From Maritalea sp051251695 (lineage in GTDB: Bacteria; Pseudomonadota; Alphaproteobacteria; Rhizobiales; Devosiaceae): 64,000 nucleotides of DNA. Each line of letters opens with the position of its first letter. Positions within the stretch are counted from its first letter, which is position 1. The stretch lies in the NCBI RefSeq assembly GCF_051251695.1, contig NZ_JBPOEU010000011.1:1-64000 (forward strand), given 5' to 3'. Positions 7,997 to 16,765 of the stretch are shown here, one piece after another. The position numbers were made by a program, and so were the translations under genes. The notes beneath the pieces are model-generated. The model was not told the DNA's origin and ran no database searches. It saw only the letters and a list, made by a program, of their open reading frames with translations.

Positions 7997-8827
7997 CTAT
8001 TTCGTATCGTGCACGTTTCGCTCGAAAGAACGCCCCAATCGCTTTTCAAACCAGCGCACCACAAGGGTAAGAGAAATCGTCATCACCAGATAAAGGAACG
8101 CCACAACATTGTACGTTTCAAAAAACTTGAAGGTTGACGCCGAGTAGACTTTGCCCAGTTGGGTGATGTCTTGTACCCCCAAAACCGAAACCAAAGCGCT
8201 ATCTTTGATCATGGCGATCAGTTCGTTGCCCATTGGCGGCAGGATAAGCTTGAATGCTTGCGGCGCGACCACAAGTCGGAATGTTCGCCAGCGGCTAAGG
8301 CCCAATGCTTTTGCGGCTTCAACCTGTCCACGATCAACGGCCTGAATGCCTGCGCGGAAAATTTCAGCAATAAAGGCAGAGTATGAAATCGTCAGCGCAA
8401 TAATCGCGCGCCAGGTGAAATCAAAGCCGCGCACGGTCATCTTGCCAAACAGGCCCCATTCTATCAACGGCGCACACACCTGATTGAAGGCGTCGACAAA
8501 CCAAGGCGCGCCAACAAAAGCGATATAGAACAACAACACCAACATCGGAACGCCACGCACGATCTCGATGTAAAATGTTGCGATCTCGCGCAATATTCTG
8601 GACGAGGATATTCGCCCCAGCACCACCACTGTCGCTAAAACAACACTCAAAGTGAACGCCACCAGAGTCACATATAGAGTGGTTGTGATGCCCCTGCTTA
8701 AGGCAAAAAATATCGTCTGATATCCCTCGTCCGCCACCAGCGACCAAAAAACAACGGCGGCGCACAGGATAGCGACGAGCAACCAATAAGGCACTTCGCG
8801 CTTGGTCGAACTTGTGGTTGGAGGCAT
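7997..8827 (-). CDS. Amino-acid ABC transporter permease (HisM/GlnP type)
   Basis: Inner-membrane channel subunit of a polar amino-acid importer, 276 aa. It has about five or six transmembrane segments and the permease coupling (EAA) motif with AAKALGLSRWRTFRLVVAPQ at about two thirds of the length. The FTLSVVLATVVVLGRIS and EIVRGVPMLVLLFYIAF segments are typical of the His/Glu/Gln/Arg subclass. It lies 60 bases after the binding-protein gene in the same direction. No ATPase gene and no second permease are in the neighbourhood, so the ATPase must come from elsewhere or be shared. Confidence 0.9.
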   Translation of the reverse strand: MPPTTSSTKREVPYWLLVAILCAAVVFWSLVADEGYQTIFFALSRGITTTLYVTLVAFTLSVVLATVVVLGRISSSRILREIATFYIEIVRGVPMLVLLFYIAFVGAPWFVDAFNQVCAPLIEWGLFGKMTVRGFDFTWRAIIALTISYSAFIAEIFRAGIQAVDRGQVEAAKALGLSRWRTFRLVVAPQAFKLILPPMGNELIAMIKDSALVSVLGVQDITQLGKVYSASTFKFFETYNVVAFLYLVMTISLTLVVRWFEKRLGRSFERNVHDTK

Positions 8828-8887
8828 CAATATTTGGTTCTTTTATTTCGGAGAAAAAGTGCCCGCACGTTGCGGGCACAATTGAGT

Positions 8888-9685
8888 TTATTGATTTACT
8901 TTATACTCGTAGAACCATTTTTGGTTCAGTTTTTCGAGTGTGCCGTCTTCGCGCATTGATTTTAGCGCTGCGTTGATTGGGCCAACAAGGTCTGAACCCG
9001 GCGTCAAAATGAAGCCAAAATCTTCCGTGCCTAAGGCATCTCCCACCACTTTAAACGATCCTGGATTTGCCCCCATATATCCTTGGGCCGAAGTGCTATC
9101 CATCAAGACCGTATCAACGTCGCCAGTTTTTAGCGCCTGCACACTTGTGCCGAATGTTTCAAATAGTTTGATGCGTGGATTTGCTTCATCGCCATCAAGC
9201 ATATCGTAAACCGCGACATAAAAATTGGTTGTGCCCGGTTGCGCACCAACGAGCAACTCCGCGTTTGCGGCGAACGTTTTAGCATCGGTAAAGCGTGTCT
9301 CATCAGCACGAACCAACAAGAATTGTTGCGAAGTCATATAGGGTTCAGAAAAATCGATTTGGGTTGCACGTTCCTCAGTAATCGTAATGCCGTCCATACC
9401 TACATCAAACTGACCGTCCTTAACCGCTTGGATCATAGTGTCCCAACTTGAAATTTGCCAATCCACTTTCGCGTTAAGGCGTTTTGCTATTTCGTTGAAC
9501 GCGTCATACTCCCAACCGATGCCTTCTCCACTTTTAGGATCCGCAAAATTGAGCGGCGTATAGGCATTTTCCGTTACCGCGACGATGGTACGGCCGTTCA
9601 AATCTGGCACATCGCTGGCATGGGATATCGAAGTGAGGCCGACAACAGCCGCGACGGCGGCCGTAATTAGAGTTGTGAATTTCAT
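8888..9685 (-). CDS. Amino-acid ABC transporter periplasmic binding protein
   Basis: Extracellular solute-binding protein family 3, 265 aa. A Sec signal peptide (MKFTTLITAAVAAVVGLTSISHA) precedes a bilobed domain with the family signatures NLNGRTIVAVTENAYTPLNFAD, WDTMIQAVKDGQFDVGMDGITIT and GTTNFYVAVYD. GGAG six bases before the ATG at 9685 fixes the start. The gene is divergent from speA; because speA consumes arginine, a basic amino acid is a reasonable but untested ligand. It is followed by its permease. Confidence 0.9.
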   Translation of the reverse strand: MKFTTLITAAVAAVVGLTSISHASDVPDLNGRTIVAVTENAYTPLNFADPKSGEGIGWEYDAFNEIAKRLNAKVDWQISSWDTMIQAVKDGQFDVGMDGITITEERATQIDFSEPYMTSQQFLLVRADETRFTDAKTFAANAELLVGAQPGTTNFYVAVYDMLDGDEANPRIKLFETFGTSVQALKTGDVDTVLMDSTSAQGYMGANPGSFKVVGDALGTEDFGFILTPGSDLVGPINAALKSMREDGTLEKLNQKWFYEYKVNQ

Positions 9686-9907
9686 GATGCGCTCCACATG
9701 TTGTTGTGTTGGTCTGTTTTTTGTTGTTGGGTAAAACCTTAAAAGGTGAATCGGCGCTTGAAAAGCCCCATTGCGACATCACCCAATTTGAGTCCAAATT
9801 CAAATTTCAGATTGACAACAACAATGCTTGTCTGATTTTGAATTTCTTCACACGCTGGCAAGTTCTGCGCAGCACGTTTTTTGCCACATAAGTTGGAGTT
9901 TTATAGG

Positions 9908-11797
9908 TTGGAAGCAAAATTGGGCGCAGACATTTATGGAATGGAAAAGTGGGGCCAACAATTCCTCACCGTGATGCCGAATGGCGACGCCGGTTTGATC
10001 GATATTCAAAACAAAAATGCAGCGCCGGTCAGTATCCCCGATATTGTGAAAGACCTCTCTGAACGCGGAATTTATTCCCCGGTTTTATTGCGGGTCAATT
10101 CCTTCCTTGAAAATAGCCTAACCAATCTGAATGAGGGATTTGCTGAGGCGATTAAAGAATATGAATTTAACGGCTCTTACCGTGGCGTGTTCCCGATCAA
10201 GGTCAACCAGCAAGCCGAAGTTGTCGAACGGATCGTCGAAACCGGACGGCAATATGATTATGGGCTTGAGGTCGGCTCCAAGCCGGAATTGCTGATTGCG
10301 CTTGCGCAAAATTTGGCCAAAAATAGTTTGCTGATTTGCAACGGAGTGAAGGATGAAGAGTTTATTCGCCTCGCCATTCTATCGTGCAAAATCGGTTTCA
10401 ACACCATCATTGTTTTGGAAAGCACCAAAGAGCTAGAACTGGTCATTCAAGTTTCCAAATCTCTTGGTGAAATGCCGTTGTTGGGCGTACGGATCAAACT
10501 GACCCATGAGATCAAAGGCAATTGGTCGGAAAGCTCTGGCGACAGATCAAGCTTTGGCATGCCACCAGACGACGTCGTGACCGTGGTTGAACGGCTTCAG
10601 GCTGAAAATATGCAAGATTGTCTAGTATTGCAGCATTCGCATTTAGGTTCGCAAATTTCGGACATTATTGACGTGCGCCGTATCGCGAATGAAGCTTGTC
10701 GATTTTTCACCGAGTTGCGCAAATTGGGCATGCCTTTGCAATATATCGATTTGGGCGGCGGCCTTGGGGTAGACTATACGGGCGAGAAACAGTCCAACGA
10801 GAACTCTATCAATTATAGCCTATATGAATATTGCGAAGCGATTGTTGAAACCGTCAAATATGCCATGGATGATGCTGGGTTGGCACACCCGCACATTGTC
10901 ACTGAGAGTGGACGTGGCGTTGTGGCTTCGTCCTCGATGCTGATTTTTGACGTGTTGGACACCACGCTTTACGACAGTTCAACCCTGCCCGAAACAGGGG
11001 ATGACGCGCATCACCTTATCAAAGATCTGTTGGACATTCAGGAATATCTGTCGACCAAGCGCTTACAAGAGTGCGTGAATGACGCGATTTATTACCGTGA
11101 TGAAGTTCGGGCTCTGTTTCGACGCGGCAACGCAGATATTAAATCGCTCGCCCATGCTGAGCATATTTTTCGCTATCTTGTTGCGCAGTTCAAAAAACTT
11201 GCCGAGGAAATGGAAGTCCCCCATCAGCTAGAAGATCAATTGGGCACGTTTGCTGATATTTATCATGGTAATTTTTCATTGTTCCAGTCTTTACCGGACG
11301 TTTGGGCGATTGATCAATTGCATCCGATTATGCCGTTGCAAAGACTAAATGAAGTGCCGCATCGCCAAGCGGTTTTGTCTGATATCACCTGCGATTCAGA
11401 CGGCAAGATTGACCGGTTTGTACTAGAAGATGGAATTTCCAAGACCTTGCCGGTTCATGATATTGTCGAAGATGAACCCTATTATATTGGCGTGTTTTTT
11501 GTTGGTGCGTATCAAGAGACATTGGGCGATTTGCACAATTTATTTGGCGACACAAACGTCGTAACCGTCTCACTAGCAGAAGATGGCGAATTTGATCTTT
11601 TGCACGAAGTTGAAGGCGATACGATTGCCGAAGTGCTTGAATCCGTTGAATATGATGCCCCTGCATGCCTAGCAACATTTAGGAAACGCGTGGATAACGC
11701 CGTGAGCCGAAAAGAATTGACCATTTCTGAAAGGCGTGTGCTGATAGCTGCCTATAAAGACAGCCTGAACGGTTACACCTACTTTGAAAAAGAATAG
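9908..11797 (+). CDS. speA: Biosynthetic arginine decarboxylase
   Basis: PLP enzyme that converts arginine to agmatine and CO2, the first step of polyamine synthesis from arginine. The fold-III signatures are clear: the PLP-lysine segment YRGVFPIKVNQQAEVV, the glycine loop IDLGGGLGVDY, the helical insert between the two halves typical of SpeA, and the C-terminal FVGAYQETLGDLHNLFG. Length (629 aa from the TTG) fits. I prefer the TTG at 9908, which has GGAG nine bases upstream; ATG 9941 has no ribosome site and TTG 9881 is too early. First gene of a four-gene spermidine operon. Confidence 0.93.
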   Translation: MEAKLGADIYGMEKWGQQFLTVMPNGDAGLIDIQNKNAAPVSIPDIVKDLSERGIYSPVLLRVNSFLENSLTNLNEGFAEAIKEYEFNGSYRGVFPIKVNQQAEVVERIVETGRQYDYGLEVGSKPELLIALAQNLAKNSLLICNGVKDEEFIRLAILSCKIGFNTIIVLESTKELELVIQVSKSLGEMPLLGVRIKLTHEIKGNWSESSGDRSSFGMPPDDVVTVVERLQAENMQDCLVLQHSHLGSQISDIIDVRRIANEACRFFTELRKLGMPLQYIDLGGGLGVDYTGEKQSNENSINYSLYEYCEAIVETVKYAMDDAGLAHPHIVTESGRGVVASSSMLIFDVLDTTLYDSSTLPETGDDAHHLIKDLLDIQEYLSTKRLQECVNDAIYYRDEVRALFRRGNADIKSLAHAEHIFRYLVAQFKKLAEEMEVPHQLEDQLGTFADIYHGNFSLFQSLPDVWAIDQLHPIMPLQRLNEVPHRQAVLSDITCDSDGKIDRFVLEDGISKTLPVHDIVEDEPYYIGVFFVGAYQETLGDLHNLFGDTNVVTVSLAEDGEFDLLHEVEGDTIAEVLESVEYDAPACLATFRKRVDNAVSRKELTISERRVLIAAYKDSLNGYTYFEKE

Positions 11798-11824
11798 ATA
11801 TCCCTCAACCAAAAGGACAGTTTG

Positions 11825-13036
11825 ATGGGCAAAACATTAGTCATTGGCGCCGGGGGCGTTGGATCAGTTGCTGTTCATAAAATGGCGATGAATAGCGATA
11901 TTTTCACCGACATCACATTGGCCAGTCGGCGCAAGTTCAAATGCGACGATATTGCTAAATCAGTAAAAGAACGCACTGGCGTTCAAATCAATACCGCCCA
12001 GATTGACGCCATGGATGTGAACGCAACGGCGGCTTTGATTAAACAAGTCGGCGCAGACCTCGTGGTCAATTTGGCGCTGCCCTATCAAGACTTGGCCATC
12101 ATGGATGCATGTCTAAAAGCTGGCGCCAACTATATGGACACTGCCAATTACGAACCAGAAGACAACGCTAAGTTTGAATATCACTGGCAGTGGGCTTATC
12201 AGGATAAATTCAAAGAAGCTGGTTTGACCGCTATTTTGGGCTCTGGCTTTGACCCCGGCGTAACATCGGTGTTTGCTACATGGCTTCGCAAACACAAGTT
12301 GGAAACCATCCGGCAAATCGACATTTTGGATTGCAATGGCGGGGACAATGGCAAGGCCTTTGCGACCAACTTCAATCCTGAAATCAATATTCGTGAAGTG
12401 ACCGCACCGGCCCGACATTGGGAAAATGGCAACTGGGTTGAAAGCCCCGCGATGACGCACAAATATGCGTTCGATTTCCCCGCCGTTGGGGAAAAAAACA
12501 TGTATTTGATGTATCACGAGGAATTGGAAAGCTTAAAAACCCACTTCCCCGAAATAGAGCGCGCGCGCTTTTGGATGACGTTTGGTGATGCCTATATCAA
12601 CCATGTTACTGTGTTGCAAAATGTAGGCATGACCTCCATCGAGCCGGTGATGCATGATGGGAAAGAAATCATTCCGTTGCAGTTTCTCGCTTCCGTTTTG
12701 CCGGACCCAAGCGACTTGGGTGAATTGACCAAAGGCAAGACATGTATTGGCGACATTGCCACGGGCAATGCGCGCGATGGAACAGGCGAAAAGACCTTCT
12801 ACATCTACAATATCTGCGACCATGAGGAGTGTTATGCCGAAGTTGGGTCACAAGCTGTAGCCTATACAACTGGCGTTCCAGCGATGATCGGTGCGGCACA
12901 ATTCCTTAAAGGCAATTGGACCCAACCAGGCGTTTGGAACATGGAACAACTTGATCCGGACGATTTCATGGAGATGCTCAACGATCAAGGCCTACCTTGG
13001 CAAGTTAAAGAACTAGACGGCCCGGCACAGTTTTAA
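11825..13036 (+). CDS. Carboxynorspermidine/carboxyspermidine synthase
   Basis: A saccharopine-dehydrogenase-like enzyme of 403 aa that joins aspartate semialdehyde to putrescine (or diaminopropane) with NADPH to give carboxyspermidine. The Rossmann start is KTLVIGAGGVGSVAVHKMAM, followed by the CASDH-type segments ANYMDTANYEPED, LGSGFDPGVTSVFATW and DILDCNGGDNGKAFATNFNP, which match the polyamine branch better than lysine catabolism. Its place directly before nspC and after speA supports this. ATG at 11825 follows the ribosome site AAAGGACAG. Confidence 0.9.
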   Translation: MGKTLVIGAGGVGSVAVHKMAMNSDIFTDITLASRRKFKCDDIAKSVKERTGVQINTAQIDAMDVNATAALIKQVGADLVVNLALPYQDLAIMDACLKAGANYMDTANYEPEDNAKFEYHWQWAYQDKFKEAGLTAILGSGFDPGVTSVFATWLRKHKLETIRQIDILDCNGGDNGKAFATNFNPEINIREVTAPARHWENGNWVESPAMTHKYAFDFPAVGEKNMYLMYHEELESLKTHFPEIERARFWMTFGDAYINHVTVLQNVGMTSIEPVMHDGKEIIPLQFLASVLPDPSDLGELTKGKTCIGDIATGNARDGTGEKTFYIYNICDHEECYAEVGSQAVAYTTGVPAMIGAAQFLKGNWTQPGVWNMEQLDPDDFMEMLNDQGLPWQVKELDGPAQF

Positions 13037-13055
13037 GCTTGAGGAAGGTGGGGAC

Positions 13056-14240
13056 ATGAACGAAGTTGGATTGCCACAATCTGGCGATGAGGGCGCATTC
13101 GCCAAGTTCGATCTTTTTAGTGTCCCCTCGCCCTGTTTCGTGGTGGATGAAGTTGCGATTGAGCGTAACTTAAAAATCTTGGCGGATATAAAGGCGCAAT
13201 CTGGAGCCAACATATTGTTGGCACTCAAGGCGTTTTCGATGTTCTCGCTTTCCCATTTGGTCCGTCAATATTTGGACGGCACCTGCGCCTCTGGTCTTTA
13301 CGAAGCCAAACTCGCGTCCAAGCATTTTGGTGGTTCGCTAACGACATATTGCGCGGGATACAAAGCCAGCGATTTATCCGAAATCATAGGCCTAAGCGAT
13401 CACTTGATTTTCAATTCTATCGCGCAAAAAAATCGGTTCCTCCCGATCGTTGAGGCAGCGCGTCAAGATGGCAAGAACATCAGTTTAGGGTTACGCATCA
13501 ACCCTGAACATTCCGAAGGGCATACCGCAAAATATGACCCGTGCATGCCATGTTCTCGCCTAGGTATTCCTGTGTCTCAGCTTGGCGCAGATGACCTGAT
13601 CGGCATTGACGGGCTGCACATGCATACTTTGTGCGAGCAGGGGTTTGAACCGCTTGAACGCACTTGGAATGCGGTGTTGCCAAAAATCGAACTCTATTTG
13701 CAAGAACTCAAATGGATCAATTTCGGCGGTGGGCATCACATCACACGGCCCGATTACAATCGCGATGGGTTAATTCAATTCATCAAGGGAATCCGCTCAA
13801 CTTATGATGTTGATGTTTACTTAGAACCCGGCGAAGCCTGCGCCCTTGATGCAGGTATTCTGGTGGGCGAAATTTTAGACTTGCCCGTTAATCAAAAGCA
13901 ATTGGCGATTACTGATATTTCTGCCACATGCCATATGCCCGATGTCATTGAGGCGCCTTATCGACCTGCAATGTTGGGTGAAACAAGCGACGGTCCAAGC
14001 TATTTAATGGGTGGCCCATCTTGCTTGGCTGGTGATGTGATCGGGGAATACCGTCCCGCCGAAGTGTTTGAGATTGGTGACCGCTTTGCGTTCCTTGATC
14101 AAGCGCACTATTCGATGGTCAAGACCAACACATTTAACGGCGTCCCACTACCTGCCCTTGCGATTTGGAATTCATCGACAAACAAAACCCGTATCGTAAA
14201 ACAATTCACCTATGACGATTTTGAACAACGCCTTTCATAA
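13056..14240 (+). CDS. nspC: Carboxynorspermidine decarboxylase
   Basis: PLP-dependent fold-III decarboxylase of 394 aa that removes CO2 from carboxyspermidine (or carboxynorspermidine) to give spermidine. The PLP lysine is in ILLALKAFSMFSL. INFGGGHHIT binds the phosphate, YLEPGEAC and the Cys/Asp segment GGPSCLAGDVIGEY are typical of NspC, and HTLCEQ is the substrate-pocket motif. A strong ribosome site GAGGAAGGTGGGG precedes the ATG. It follows the synthase by 19 bases. About 20 extra N-terminal residues come before the usual domain start. Confidence 0.93.
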   Translation: MNEVGLPQSGDEGAFAKFDLFSVPSPCFVVDEVAIERNLKILADIKAQSGANILLALKAFSMFSLSHLVRQYLDGTCASGLYEAKLASKHFGGSLTTYCAGYKASDLSEIIGLSDHLIFNSIAQKNRFLPIVEAARQDGKNISLGLRINPEHSEGHTAKYDPCMPCSRLGIPVSQLGADDLIGIDGLHMHTLCEQGFEPLERTWNAVLPKIELYLQELKWINFGGGHHITRPDYNRDGLIQFIKGIRSTYDVDVYLEPGEACALDAGILVGEILDLPVNQKQLAITDISATCHMPDVIEAPYRPAMLGETSDGPSYLMGGPSCLAGDVIGEYRPAEVFEIGDRFAFLDQAHYSMVKTNTFNGVPLPALAIWNSSTNKTRIVKQFTYDDFEQRLS

Positions 14241-14251
14241 TTGGAGCCAAT

Positions 14252-15106
14252 ATGGCTGACTTCCTTGATTCAGAACTAAGTTCCAAAGAACGCGATATTG
14301 CCGGCGCAAAATTTGTTGTTGTGCCTATGCCTTTGGAGCGTACTGTTTCGTATGGTGCGGGCACAGCGGCTGGACCCAAAGCGATCATACAAGCATCGAA
14401 CGAATTGGAACGCATTTGCCCGGAAGGTGAGCCTTGTTTACAAGGCATCACAACGCTCGACCCTATCGATTGCGACGGACCTTTACCTGAAGTGATGGCG
14501 CGCCTCGCGACAAAAACTGAGATGGTGGTTTCTCAGGGCAAGATTCCCGTCACCTTGGGCGGTGAACATTCATTGACATACGGCGCGGTTACCGGCGTCG
14601 CGCAAGCGCTTGGGCCCAAAGTTGGTATCATCCAAATCGACGCGCATGCGGACTTACGCATCGCCTATCAAGGCGAAAAACACTCCCACGCTTCTGTCAT
14701 GAACCTGCTGTGCGAAGATGGGCACGCCCTCGCCCAATATGGTGTTCGCGCCCTGTGCCAGCAGGAAGTGGATGCACGTGAGAAATACGGCGTTACGTAC
14801 ATTGATGGCGAAGAGTTGGTGACGCAGAATATTAACTCGGTCGCCCTACCGACTGATTTTCCTGAAGATGTCTATATCAGCTTTGATGTCGACGGATTGG
14901 ACCCTTCGATTATGCCAGCAACAGGCACCCCGGTCCCCGGTGGCTTGGGCTATTATCAAGCGTTAAATATCGTTGCATCTGCACTGCGCGGACGACACTG
15001 CGTCGGTATGGATATCGTCGAACTCGCCCCCAATAGAAATAGCCAAGCCTGGGATTTTACCGCTGCACAAATCGTCTATCGCATGATGGGAATGATTGAA
15101 AACTAG
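14252..15106 (+). CDS. speB: Agmatinase
   Basis: Binuclear-manganese ureohydrolase that splits agmatine into putrescine and urea, feeding the synthase. The metal ligands are all present: His in LGGEHSLTYG, the DAHADLR motif and the SFDVDGLDPS motif. At 284 aa it matches the bacterial agmatinase length. TTGGAGCC lies upstream of the ATG, 11 bases after nspC. Being next to an arginine decarboxylase rather than urease or arginase genes, it is agmatinase rather than arginase or a guanidino-acid hydrolase. Confidence 0.92.
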   Translation: MADFLDSELSSKERDIAGAKFVVVPMPLERTVSYGAGTAAGPKAIIQASNELERICPEGEPCLQGITTLDPIDCDGPLPEVMARLATKTEMVVSQGKIPVTLGGEHSLTYGAVTGVAQALGPKVGIIQIDAHADLRIAYQGEKHSHASVMNLLCEDGHALAQYGVRALCQQEVDAREKYGVTYIDGEELVTQNINSVALPTDFPEDVYISFDVDGLDPSIMPATGTPVPGGLGYYQALNIVASALRGRHCVGMDIVELAPNRNSQAWDFTAAQIVYRMMGMIEN

Positions 15107-15113
15107 CTTTGCA

Positions 15114-15145
15114 ATTTGGCATAATACAATTAAAATTTGCCAAAT
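15114..15145 (+). promoter_or_regulatory. Palindromic operator of the toxin-antitoxin module
   Basis: Inverted repeat ATTTGGCA (15114-15121) and TGCCAAAT (15138-15145), eight-base perfect arms 16 bases apart, just upstream of the antitoxin gene. The right arm covers the -35 element of the predicted promoter, so binding of the antitoxin there would shut off transcription, the usual autoregulation of Xre/ParS antitoxins. Confidence 0.6.
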
Positions 15146-15165
15146 GGCATTTTTCTACCTATATT
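15137..15165 (+). promoter_or_regulatory. Sigma-70-type promoter of the toxin-antitoxin operon
   Basis: -35 TTGCCA at 15137-15142 and -10 TATATT at 15160-15165, separated by 17 bases. The predicted start site near 15172 would leave a leader of only about 14 bases, with AAGGAG at 15172-15177 ahead of ATG 15186. Confidence 0.6.
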
Positions 15166-15185
15166 GATGGTAAGGAGACATTACC

Positions 15186-15596
15186 ATGTTGGTTGAAATT
15201 TCCCGAACTGGTGCTGAGCCAGAACAAGCGGACATAAGTGCGGACGAAGCTGCGGCGCTGGCCCGTACGATCGTGAACCTATTTGATCGGTGGTCTCTTA
15301 CCGATGCCCAAGCCTCTCAATTGCTTGGTGGCATGGCGTTGCGCACATGGGCGCGATGGAAAAACAATGATATTGGTCGCATAGATCGTGATCTTGCCAC
15401 GCGGATGTCCATTCTTTTGGGCATACATAAGGGGCTTCGCTATATGTTCAGCGATCCTGTGCGTGGCTATGAGTGGATCAAGAAGCCAAACACTGTTTTT
15501 GATGGACAATCAGCGCTTGATCTGATGCTTGGCGGATCCATTTTTCATCTCGCAAGGGTGCGCACTTATCTGAATGCCGAACGTGGTGGCCGGTGA
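15186..15596 (+). CDS. MbcA/ParS/Xre-type antitoxin
   Basis: Antitoxin of 136 aa that should bind and neutralise the RES toxin and repress its own promoter. The N-terminal 60 residues include a helix-turn-helix (SLTDAQASQLLGGMALRTWARWKN). The C-terminal part (RMSILLGIHKGLRYMFSD..., PNTVFDGQSALDLMLGGSI...) is the antitoxin toxin-binding domain formerly DUF2384. GTGA overlap couples it to the toxin gene. AAGGAG lies eight bases before the ATG, and a promoter with a palindrome precedes it. Confidence 0.9.
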   Translation: MLVEISRTGAEPEQADISADEAAALARTIVNLFDRWSLTDAQASQLLGGMALRTWARWKNNDIGRIDRDLATRMSILLGIHKGLRYMFSDPVRGYEWIKKPNTVFDGQSALDLMLGGSIFHLARVRTYLNAERGGR

Positions 15597-16291
15597 ACAA
15601 CAATTTTGTGCCCATAATTGATGTGAATTGGCCAAGAGCCTACCGCATCATTCGCACGATCCATCCACCCATCGATCTTTTTGAAGATATTGCTGACCCA
15701 GCCGACTGGGAAGCCCTTGCATCTGCCGAGGCAAAAACCAATCCACGGGTTTGGCTTGAACTGGGTGACTTGACAAAGGTGCCACCAGCGCGTCGCGTAA
15801 ATGGGCATGGTGCAAGCTATGTGATGGCGCCATTTGTGCATTGTTCAACCGATAGACCCGGGCGGTTTACAGACGGCAGCTATGGTGTTTATAGCGCTGG
15901 GGACAGCGAAGAGGTTGCCATAAAAGAGGTCGCCTTTCACCACGCCAGATTTATGCATTCCACCGAACAAGACAGTGGATGGACCTCTCAATTCAGGGTG
16001 TTGGTGGGTGCAATCAACACGCAACTACACGAAGTTTCGAATAACCTTGATGCGCTGACCCCAGATGATTGGTCGGCAGGACAAGCGTTGGGTTCCACCT
16101 TACGCGCTGCCGGATCAAACGGGGTTTACTATCCCAGTGTAAGAGCACCGGGTGGCAAATGTATTGGTGCCTTTTGGCCAGACGTGCCTTCAATTCCAGT
16201 TCAAAGCACCCATTATGATTTTCACTGGGATAGCGAACGGGTCGACCGCATTCGAAATTGTAATAGTGGTAAAATCTACCAGATCGTTTAG
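15593..16291 (+). CDS. RES-domain toxin (NAD-degrading type)
   Basis: Toxin of 232 aa of the RES family, named for conserved Arg, Glu and Ser. Characterised members (such as MbcT) break down NAD+ by a phosphorolase or glycohydrolase reaction using a fold like ADP-ribosyltransferases. Here the core begins near PGRFTDGSYGVYSAGD, with the Glu in AIKEVAFH and later GSTLRAAGSNGVYYPSVR. GTG start overlapping the antitoxin stop. Residues 1-70 before the core resemble the normal N-terminal part. The gene ends one base before a convergent VOC gene. Confidence 0.9.
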   Translation: MNNNFVPIIDVNWPRAYRIIRTIHPPIDLFEDIADPADWEALASAEAKTNPRVWLELGDLTKVPPARRVNGHGASYVMAPFVHCSTDRPGRFTDGSYGVYSAGDSEEVAIKEVAFHHARFMHSTEQDSGWTSQFRVLVGAINTQLHEVSNNLDALTPDDWSAGQALGSTLRAAGSNGVYYPSVRAPGGKCIGAFWPDVPSIPVQSTHYDFHWDSERVDRIRNCNSGKIYQIV

Positions 16292-16292
16292 C

Positions 16293-16706
16293 TCAACGCT
16301 CAAACATGCCCTCAAAGTCAGCGAAGCCTTTTACCTCAATCGGGTTACCTGATGGATCAAAGAAAAACATTGTGCTTTGCTCACCCGCCTCGCCTGCAAA
16401 ACGGGTTTGTGGCTCAAGCACAAACTCAATGCCTGACGCTTTTAATTTCGCGGCCAATTTATCCCAATCGGGTTTTGGTAAGACAACGCCCAGATGGGGC
16501 ATAGGGACCATATGCTCGCCGACCTTTCCCGTATTTGCTACAGGAAAGGGTTCACCCAAGTGCAACGATATTTGATGTCCAAAAAAATCAAAATCGACCC
16601 AACTTTCAGTGCTTCGTCCCTCTGCACAACCAAGCAAATCTGCGTAAAATGCGCGCGCTTCGTCCAGGTCGGTAACATGATAGGCCAAATGAAATCTTGA
16701 TTGCAT
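16293..16706 (-). CDS. VOC (glyoxalase/bleomycin resistance) family protein
   Basis: A 137-aa single-copy vicinal-oxygen-chelate protein with paired beta-alpha-beta-beta-beta modules: FHLAYHVTDLDEARAFYADLLGC at the start and MFFFDPSGNPIEVKGF at the end. Putative metal ligands are His in LAYHV, His in PHLGVVL and Glu in NPIEVKG. This arrangement is common in dioxygenase- and glyoxalase-like members; the substrate is unknown. GGAG precedes the ATG. It is divergent from a LysR regulator 60 bases away, which may control it. Confidence 0.87.
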   Translation of the reverse strand: MQSRFHLAYHVTDLDEARAFYADLLGCAEGRSTESWVDFDFFGHQISLHLGEPFPVANTGKVGEHMVPMPHLGVVLPKPDWDKLAAKLKASGIEFVLEPQTRFAGEAGEQSTMFFFDPSGNPIEVKGFADFEGMFER

Positions 16707-16765
16707 TGAAAGGTTCTCCAGTTTTCTTTTTTAGAACATAGCAATCTTCTTTCAAAATAATTAGA

